This document shows positions 56,273 through 64,000 of a stretch of DNA of 64,000 bases, piece by piece. Both the position numbers and the translations under genes were made by a program. Under the pieces are notes generated by a model. The model did not search any database, was not told where the DNA came from, and was given only the letters and a program-made list of their open reading frames with translations. Each line of letters opens with the position of its first letter. Within the stretch, counting starts at the first letter, position 1. This DNA comes from Hyalella azteca (Eukaryota > Arthropoda > Malacostraca > Amphipoda > Hyalellidae). Location: assembly GCF_000764305.2 (NCBI RefSeq), contig NW_025936443.1:48645-112644 (forward strand). The letters are read 5' to 3'.

Positions 56273-57041
56273 TCTGCCCCAGTCCTTCCATCGCTGTCAT
56301 TTCCACGTGGATTCTCTGTAGCCATTTCTGGCCCAGTCCTTCCATCGCTGTCATTTCCACGTGGATTCTCTGTAGCCATTTCTACCCCAGTCCTTTATTG
56401 CTGTCATTTCCACGTGGATTCTCCGTAGCCATTTCTGCCCCAGTCCTTCCATCGCTGTCATTTCCACGTGGATTCTCTGTAGCCATTTCTGCGCCTGTCC
56501 TTCCATCGCTGTCATTTCTTCAGTTTGTTCGGAATGTTCTTTGTCGTACATTTGTAGCCTTAAAGTTGGGCCAGTTTTATCATCGGTACCTACGTTTTTG
56601 ATTTTTTGTTTTGTTTCATGGTAAATATTTTTTTTTCATTCTTAAAATACAAACCGTCTTGGAAACATGTCTCGTTTTTGCGATTTCTGTGACGACACAA
56701 GGCGCCGTGATACTCGGTTACCTTGAAAATATGATGTCCCACTCATAACATAAGACAACATACGTATTGATGTCGGCGCCAAAGAGTAGGCCTGATGCGG
56801 CCTGTCGCTGATTCTGGTACTTTTCGTTAATTTTTCACAGAAGATCTGAAGAAGATCTTCACAGAAGATCTGTGAAAGAAGATCTGAAGATCTTCTGTGA
56901 AGATCTTCACAGAAGTTCACAGAAGATCTGTCATCATAGCTTTTTTCGGTTAAGTTCAGCTTTACAAATTTGCCCGAGGCTTCTCATGTTATTCGTCATC
57001 TGCAATCATTTTGTCTCTAAAACTAAAATTGAAAATTGCAA
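56273..57041 (+). repeat. Block with the 54-bp minisatellite, copy 2
   Basis: About four and a half units of the 54-bp repeat, then the same landmarks as 47360-48119, ending in TCTCTAAAACTAAAATTGAA. Differs by an insertion at 56705-56960 that includes overlapping AGATCTTCACAGAAGATCT palindromes (56840-56935). Confidence 0.8.
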
Positions 57042-57290
57042 TCGCCGCTGCAAGTAGACGAGCCCTGGATATTTGGTCCGCCGCCTCCAAAAGCCGCGCT
57101 GCGGAGGCCGCGGCCACAGGCCCATCCCAAGTCCTCTACCGGCCCAAACTCGCGTCCCCGGGCAAAGCAATACCTGCGCATACACACATTGGTGTATGCT
57201 TTCCGCTACCACAGCGAAGGTAGTAGAGCTCTGCAGCGCTATTCTGTGCAGCCTCGCGCCGAGCCCCGAACTCCAGCCTGGCGATAAACT
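57042..57290. other. GC-rich coding-like island, strand unresolved
   Basis: Open frames cross the island on both strands. Minus: acceptor TTCAAGTTTATCGCCAG, then either a short cysteine-containing frame (YYLRCGSGKHTPMCVCAG) or a fully open one to a TGA. Plus: DEPWIFGPPPPKAALRRPR to a stop. Composition suggests an exon, but no family was recognised. Confidence 0.3.
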
Positions 57291-58281
57291 TGAAGGGGAA
57301 ATGAATACAACTAACTGATGAATATTAATGGTTAGATGAAGATGGCAAGCGGTGGGAAGTGGCTAGACCACTGTACCACCTCCAACTTGTACTCGATCAC
57401 AGTAAGTTTTATAACCATTGGCCCGCAACGATTGAAAAGCTGCGTAGAAATTATGAAAATATTATTAATAATTAATACGAAACAACAAATTGTGAAAACA
57501 CTGTAGTAGAAAAGAATTTCAAACAAATGTTAAAATATTGCTTGGTTCGAACTAGTTCAACAAATTTGAATGAACGGAACAACATTCATGCAAGCTACAC
57601 AATGGCAATGGAATTCACATGATCTTCTGTGAACGTGTTTCAGCTGCTAATACCAAAAAATATAAGAATTTCTCCATTCACAGAATATTATTATCAAGCA
57701 CGAACAAAGTATTTTTATACAACAATGAATACCGAATACATGATTAAAGGACCTATTCATGATTCTCTTAATAGACTCTACTAAAGTAATTCATAAATGA
57801 AAAACATAATTCTTAGGAAAACAATAAATTGAGAAATATACAACATCCTTTAAACAAATTTATCCGGAAATACGAATGTTTTCTCTGAACAAATTTTACA
57901 CTGGTACATCATATGCATCGTACCAATATATGGGCTTATTCGACTTTTGTCCATATTTATAGACCGTATTCGTGAATATTCAGTGCCACTGCATGAGTAT
58001 AGGTAACTGGGTGCGGCATATTCGTCCAAAATTTGAGCAAGAAAAGAACACTCTCAGAATTTTTTGTTCGATGTCTATGCCAATCTATTTTGGGTGATAC
58101 GTCAATTTTTAACCTTACAGTGGATTTCAACTAAGATATTGCAATGATTCAACTACAACTAATTATTTTTCCAATTTAGAGATCACTAATTAATAATTTA
58201 TCGGTTCAGAGAAAATACATGGCACCTTAATTAACTAGGAATTTTTAATGATGATAATGTCTGTTACCTCACATTCAACGA

Positions 58282-58720
58282 CCGATTCGACACTTCAGCG
58301 AACTCGCCTGCGAACTCGCCTGCGAGCTCGAATGCAAAACCTAACTTCTTTTTCAACTGTGGCACGCATAACTCCTTCAATTATGAACGGATTTTATTCA
58401 AATTTGGAATATAAGTAGATAATATCAGTATTGTGCGGGGGGAATTTTTTCAGATTTTTACATCAATAACTTTTTTATTAATACGGAAAACTTAACTTCA
58501 TTTTCAACTGTGGCACTCATAACTCCTTCAATTATGAACGGATTTTATTCAAATTTGAAATATAAGTAGATAATATCAGTATTTTGCGGGGGGAATTTTT
58601 TCAGATTTTTACATCAATAACTTTTTTGTTAATATGGAAAACGATAGGTTGCAGCACCACGCAGTCATAAATCCTTCAATGCCGAACTGATTGCCTTGAA
58701 ATTTGGAATGTAAGTGCTTG
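58282..58720. repeat. Tandem form of the fold-back sequence
   Basis: Begins with the same CCGATTCGACACTTCAGCGA arm, then two direct ~145-bp monomers (CTTCAATTATGAACGGATTT, TGCGGGGGGAATTTTTTCAG, ATCAATAACTTTTTT) and a decayed third. The same monomer forms the inverted element at 54899-55232. Confidence 0.85.
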
Positions 58721-58794
58721 CTATAACTTCACTAGCTAACGAATCGTCAAAATGGAAGGAAAATCCAATATATACAATTAAGTCGATAATACCT

Positions 58795-58895
58795 GAACAA
58801 TAACCCAATAATTTATAAGAGACGCATGGTGTTGACACATTCCGTACGTTATAATTGTAACTAATGTGTTTCTGTCACTTTCTGCTAGTTCCGAC
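58795..58895 (+). mobile_element. 5'-truncated LINE 3' end
   Basis: About 100 bases (GAACAATAACCCAATAATTT to GCTAGTTCCGAC) that match, in inverse orientation, the 3' UTR of the LINE at 62622-64000. Here the sequence is uninterrupted and so shows the pre-insertion state of that locus. Confidence 0.8.
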
Positions 58896-60471
58896 AACAA
58901 ATTTTTCCTTATCAATTATGAAATTAAGATATATTAACGCATCTTCTCACTGGTGTAACTTTGGTACCGTTCAAATATATGAACAGTTAAGAAAAAAAAA
59001 AATCTCCATGACGTTGGCTGAGTCTGATTTGAAAGCATAAATAATTTGGCTGCTCGCTAAATTATTTATGCTTGTAAGGCGTGGCCGCATATGCGGCAAC
59101 GCCTTACAAGCTTTTAGTTCCTATTCTCACGAGTCCTTAAACTGTCATCAGGACAAATTTTGAACTAAATGATCTCGATGCGTATTGAATATTATATGAA
59201 GTAAAATTTGACTACTACGGAGTACTGTATTCATTTTTTTGCGAAAACTTTTCAATTAAGTTGCCTATAATATAAATGTTAGTGGTGTGAGGCTTGCGGT
59301 GTGACATTATTATCACGGTTCGGCGAGCCGAGATGGCTGCTGCATTAGTATAGTTGTTTGCAGTGGCCTTCAACCATTCATCCAGCGAGAAGAGGCAGGG
59401 GTGGAGGTGTGCATCAAATACTGAGATCAAAAGCGTCTTTAAGAGATTCTCATTAGGCGTTTGCCTGCACTTGTTTGCAGTTCCGTGGGTGGTTGCGGTT
59501 GAGTAATGACTAACTTTTAATATAGAGATATGAATAAAATAGAGAGAATCATTATCTACAACGTGTAAATCAGGTCGAGAGTTTCATGAGGCACTATAAA
59601 AATGTCTCTTTTTAGTAACAATAATCATCAGTGGTCTACCAAACGTTCCACTTTGTCCACTGCTTTTATTGGAAAACAAGTAAAGATAACCTCAGAGCAC
59701 AACATGGATACCTAGTGAATATCAATGATCGCTTGTTTAATATTGGTTTATTATGAGCATGGGAAATGCAGGCATTAACTTCGAATATTGTTACAAATAT
59801 AATGGGCAAAAACGGATGAATTTCTTTGTGAAAGACATTACAATGCACTATCGTTAAAAAATGTTAATAATAGTTCAAGGACGAATAAATTCTTTCACAT
59901 GCAGAGGATAAGAAAGATCTGATCAATAAATCGTTGATTGAGTGAAGCAAGTATTTACACAGCGTTAAAGTTCAAGGGTGCACTCTTGATGATACAAGAA
60001 TGATACTGTTGACAATATAAGGCAGAACAATGTACATTAATTCAAGTGGCATGCTTCTCTAATTTAGCAAATGCCTCGTCTATCGACAAGATAGAAAAAG
60101 CATGAGTAATAAATATGGCTAAGCAGAAGTCACAAGCATTGATCTAACGTTTCAAAATTATTGAAGCTCAATCTTAATCCTTTGGAAGTCTAATTTAAAC
60201 AATGCTTTAAAATGCAAAACATCTATATTAATATGTTCAGTGAACTTAAATAATAAATTGATATTGTAATAAAGTTTATATTTATCAAAACAAATGAACA
60301 AATAATTAAATATATAATTGCCATAGCAATGGACTTCACTTCATACTTTCGAATAAATTTTGGAAATATCAGAAGTTAGTAGGTGTTCAAGCCGGGTGTG
60401 CGCAGAGTTCAGTTAAAAGTCAATAAATTAGTCTCGTAGGGAGTGTGGGTGGTAGGAATGGCATAGTTTCT
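58896..60471. other. Mostly non-coding
   Basis: Contains the hairpin pair at 59033-59111. A minus frame of 71 codons at 59215-59430 (FDAHLHPCLFSLDEWLKA) follows an acceptor-like GATCTCAG but was not recognised. Confidence 0.35.
59033..59111. repeat. Two overlapping perfect hairpins
   Basis: Hairpin 1: AAGCATAAATAATTT (59033-59047) pairs with AAATTATTTATGCTT (59059-59073). Hairpin 2: GCTTGTAAGGCGT (59070-59082) pairs with ACGCCTTACAAGC (59099-59111), with the palindrome GCCGCATATGCGGC between. They share GCTT at 59070-59073, so they cannot both form fully. Confidence 0.9.
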
Positions 60472-61242
60472 TCAGACATATGAAGGATTGAATAGATGGA
60501 CGAGTGCATTCCAAGTAGTAATGCGTTTTCTATGGATTGACTGAAGATGCTCCTCCAGCTGTGTGCAGAAGATGTATATGCATTGGCTGCACCAAAGTAG
60601 GATGGATGCCATGTTTAAAGAGCGTTTGTGGATTTTATTGTGACCACGAAGGGGCTGATTGTCACATGTGGTCTTCAGGAGGGCCGACTAACAAACTTTT
60701 GTAAAAATTCCTCCGAAGAAAAATTTTTTTGCTTGACCAAACCTAAATCTTGTGGTGATACCAACGAACTAAGAAGTCCATAACTGAATACTCCAAGGCA
60801 TCATGAATAGTTAAGATTAAATACTTGGATATGCCAAAAGAATTACAGTTATGTTAATTTTGTTGATCACAAAAGAAGGAAATTTTTTCCATAGCAAAAT
60901 CGTAACATTCTTGACAGGAAATCACAGGTACATTCATGAAAGGAGATATTGGGATTGGGGGTCTTGGTTTCAAAATTTTATGAGAAACAGTGCTTATCTG
61001 AACATGTTTTCACTAATGAGTGGAATCAACAGTGGTCAGAATGTTTACCAGTATGTCAGTACAAGATTTTAAATCACAGTAAAAAGTAAACTTACAGAGA
61101 TAAACCGGAAGGCAGGCTGAATTATGAATGGTTCTTCAAGATAAGCCACAAGTCGGTTGGTGGTAGACATGGCCAACGACACTTGGCCTTGAAGGTGGAT
61201 AAGCTTCATAATGATTCCCTTACAGGTTGCAGTTGCCAGTTG
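60472..61242 (-). CDS. Last two exons of an unidentified gene
   Basis: Exon 61096-61242 (acceptor GAATTTCAG, donor TCT|GTAAGT, 49 codons, phase 0 on both sides) and exon 60472-60687 (acceptor TTTGTTAG, 71 codons and a TGA) join in phase. The peptide includes GIIMKLIHLQGQVSLAMSTT, YLEEPFIIQPAFRFIS, NMASILLWCSQCIYIFCTQL and HRKRITTWNALVHLF. It is helical, hydrophobic and leucine-rich, as in the C-terminus of a large helical-repeat protein, but no family was recognised. Upstream exons were not found in the remaining 2.8 kb, which is largely LINE sequence, so the gene would have to extend beyond the window. Confidence 0.4.
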
Positions 61243-62621
61243 CTGAAATTCAATGGCTAATTAATATTTAAAATAAATTTTTCCTGAAGCATAATTATGG
61301 GTATATTTATAATGAAATGTTGAAGAAATAGAGTTGAAAACAATGATTTTGATGAAATATAAAAAATTAACTATAAAAATGAAAAAGAGAGGAAGAGATC
61401 ATTCTAAGAGAGCCAACAATTGTTATTGGTCACTTAGTTTGTGGTTGAACTTGTAATGTGATTTTTATGTAAAAAAAAATTTCTCATTTACAGAAAAGAA
61501 GTTATTTCATTGAAAAAGCAAATTACTTGCCTTGATTTAATTTTAACATAGGCCTACAAGGCATCAGTGATCAGTCTATGTGTTAGAAGCTGGTTGACAG
61601 TAAATTTATAAGCAATGAAGCATCATAATGCAGGCACTAGGGAAAAACAGGGCCTACCCTGAGGCTGGAAGGAATGGGATATCATATGTCTTTGTTGGCA
61701 TGTTGCAATGCTCTAGGCCTGTCATGTGCTTTTCAAGTGAAAAATTTGGTAATAAATTGCACAAGTAAATTGAGCCAGAAAGTCAAAAAAATTAATAAGA
61801 ATATATTTGTACTGTCAATCCACTAACAGAATCTGTAAAAAGCTTGCAGCGGTAAGTAGATGGTAAGAATCAACTGGATCACACCACCATATACAGGATT
61901 GACTGGATGACACCACCAAATAGAATTTTAGTTACTTATCCAGGATTCTAAAAGCACATGTAATTGTTAATCAAGGCATCAATCACAGGTATAAATAAAA
62001 GTTGGTAGGTGGATGAATTGGCAGAAGAGACTCATTAATTGGGCAATAACTGAATAAGGAGTATTAATGTGTCAAATTTCAACTGTTGTTCTGAGTTTAA
62101 CATTACCCTAAACACCATCCTTTTGCACTACAATTTTTGGACAATTTTGCCTGATATTCCAGATTCAAAGCAATCATCATCCGCATCCTGCATGAGTACG
62201 TCAAGAAGCCTATTAAGTATTCAGTATCAAAGTAGGCCTATTTATATTACCTAAGTCAAGTTGAAGTAATCTAATTATCTAAGCATAGTGACAAATCTAG
62301 GATATCTTATTATCAGTTAACATTGAATTTTGTAAATTTCTCAATATTTAGAGTATTTTCATATGTATGATAATGCTGGTATCTATGATACTTGAGTACT
62401 GTCTGGTCTACTTATAGGTCTCAAAAATGAATTTGACAGAGAGTCTAAAAACTCTTGGCTTTGCTACTGTGCTGATTCAAGTATTATATAGATAGAAAAG
62501 ATAAAAGAAATTTCTTACTGATTGTACAAATACATTGTTAATTAGAAGGAATAAATGTAATTACATTCTAAATACAACTTGTATGCAAAATTTCAATTTC
62601 ATCACTGGTACGGAAATTAAT
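61243..62621. other. Non-coding
   Basis: AT-rich. A short direct duplication containing GACTGGATGACACCACCA at about 61870-61920. No supported gene. Confidence 0.4.
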
Positions 62622-64000
62622 GTCGGAACTAGCAGAAAGTTACCTTACCTTAGTTAAGATGAGGCGAGTCACCGTCTTGAGTATTGGCACCCCCAATCCG
62701 CATTCTTCAGGGTGCATTAGATGTTGCTGAGCATGTTGGTGGCTTGGAGGTACTTGATGATCAGTTCAGCAGGGAATGCAGGTGTCGTAAGCGAAGACAG
62801 GCAGAAAGGGACAGAGAGGCAAGCACATGCAGATTTCAGCTGGTCTGGTCACGTTGAGGAGTCAGTACTGCTGTACTGGGCAACTGATGAAGAGGTGTTC
62901 AAGGGTGAGACGGCTCTGACATGTTGAGCACTGGGGTGGGGGGATCTTGAGAAGTGGTGGCCATGAGTTAATGTTAATAGGCACACTCCTAGCCAAAGCC
63001 GTGTGATTGTGACTTGGTGAGGCGAAGGGAGAGATTGCTGAGCTAGTGGGCCTAGTGTTGGCTTGAAGGAAGTCAGTTTTCGTGGTTGTTTGGTCCATGC
63101 TCTCTGCCATATGCTGCGAAATGAGTGTGTGATGAGTCTTCTCAAGTCAGCAGAGCTGTAGAGTGTAGGGCACCTGGGTGATTTGGGCAAGCTCCAGTGA
63201 GGCACGGGCAAGTCTGTCAGCAGCTTCGTTGCCTTTTATTCCTACATTTCCAGGGACCCATTCCAAGGTAAATTTGTTTGGCATTGTAGCCATAAGCACA
63301 TTTTGTATCCAAGGTACCAAGTGATGTCTGGAAGGGTGGGCTGATTGAAGGCAGGTGATGCTAGCAAGGTAGTCAGTAAATATTACAAATTTGCCTGTTT
63401 TTTTCTGTAGCAAATTTTATTGCAAAATATATTGCATACAGTTCTGCTGAGAACACTGAAGTGGAAGTGGTAGTCGGGCTTTGATTTTGAATAAGGAGCT
63501 ATACTGCTATAGATTCCACATCCTGATTTGCAGTCACTTACAGAGCCGTCTGTGTAGACTTGGTGCGTTGGTGGGGCAGAAAGTGACAGAAACACATTAG
63601 TTACAATTATAACGTACCGAATGTGTCAACACCATGCGTCTCTTATAAATTATTGGGTTATTGTTCACGTTATTTACAATTCAGTTTAGTTCTTACAATT
63701 TAACCCAGTTAAAGTTCGCTCAGTCTACCTGACTTCAAAATAAATGTGGTCAGAAACTGAAAGATCATACGTTGTAGTTGTACATCATTGTTATAATTCC
63801 CTTCCCCAGGACCAGGAGGTCACGTAGGTATAGTAAATGGTACATTTAAAATTCTTAAATTAGTCTCCAGTTCTTGTCTGGGCAGACTGGGCTGTAGCTA
63901 GCCTAAGCTAGGTACAAAGTGTACATTACGTTGGCTGGTTGGCATTGCAATAGGAAGTGCTCAATTGTATCCATTGTGCTGCAGGTGATGCATTGATCGG
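62622..64000 (-). mobile_element. LINE, 3' part, interrupted by a second LINE
   Basis: The minus strand reads the degenerate C-terminus of a non-LTR ORF2 from the window edge: the zinc-binding block CITCSTMDTIEHFLLQC (about 63940-63999), a stop at 63903, then a further recognisable tail (LRILNVPFTIPT, FLTTFILKSGRLSEL, stop 63709-63711). The 3' UTR follows, to GTTCCGAC at 62622, but is split by the insertion at 62641-63575. In-frame stops show it is dead. Confidence 0.75.
62641..63575 (-). mobile_element. 5'-truncated Jockey-like LINE fragment with RNase H domain
   Basis: Flanked by a 9-bp duplication GCAGAAAGT (62632-62640 and 63576-63584). On the minus strand it begins in an RNase H domain (QVYTDGSVSDCKSGCGIYS; FTDYLASITCLQSAH in place of the usual DS motif; LEWVPGNVGIKGNEAADRLA). 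It continues to a zinc-binding CSTCQSRLTLEHLFISC and ends IIKYLQATNMLSNI with a stop at 62717. A ~76-base 3' UTR ends in a TAAGGTAAGGTAA tail. Several frameshifts, so inactive. Confidence 0.88.

Overview
The window is AT-rich animal genomic DNA with short GC-rich exons, GT-AG introns, hAT-like, MITE, SINE and LINE debris and a very high density of minisatellites. The recognisable genes (a fibrinogen-related secreted protein, a secreted IGFBP-domain protein and a CYHR1/ZTRAF1 orthologue) point to an arthropod. A malacostracan crustacean fits best, but that is inference. It is a draft assembly: there is a 49-base N gap at 12918-12966, single Ns at 20496 and 56271, and an intact Nextera junction adapter at 27966-28003.

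Layout. 0.2-1.1 kb: three phase-consistent minus-strand exons of a signal-peptide protein, tentatively ionotropic-receptor-like, running off the left edge. 1.3-19 kb: mostly non-coding, with several weak exon candidates, minisatellites at 9.1 and 12.5-13.4 kb, MITEs and a duplicated ~600 bp block split by a decayed DNA transposon. 19.2-24.3 kb (minus): a four-exon fibrinogen-related gene whose splice phases all agree (583 aa). 26.2-30.1 kb (minus): a small secreted protein with one IGFBP N-terminal domain, with a TATA-type promoter near 30.08 kb and the adapter artefact between the signal-peptide exon and the first IGFBP exon. 30-34 kb: repeats and hairpins.

34.2-47.3 kb (plus): CYHR1/ZTRAF1, eight exons giving a 366 aa RING plus TRAF-type zinc-finger protein. 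Its introns hold a clean hAT-type non-autonomous element, a ~3 kb tandem duplication containing exons 3 and 4, a SINE in only one copy, and small tandem duplications laid directly over splice sites. 47.3-58 kb: gene-poor, with a second copy of the block that follows CYHR1, a possible caspase-like fragment and a fold-back element. 58-64 kb: LINE fragments, including a nested insertion with a 9 bp target-site duplication, overlapping hairpins, and the phase-consistent last two exons of an unidentified minus-strand gene.

The genes do not form a pathway. The unifying feature is structural: tandem duplications repeatedly cover exon ends (CYHR1 exons 3, 4, 6 and 7 and the FReD gene tail), leaving decoy splice sites, broken exon copies and possible in-frame length variants. 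Gene models were read by eye from splice consensus, phase and family resemblance. No database search was run.
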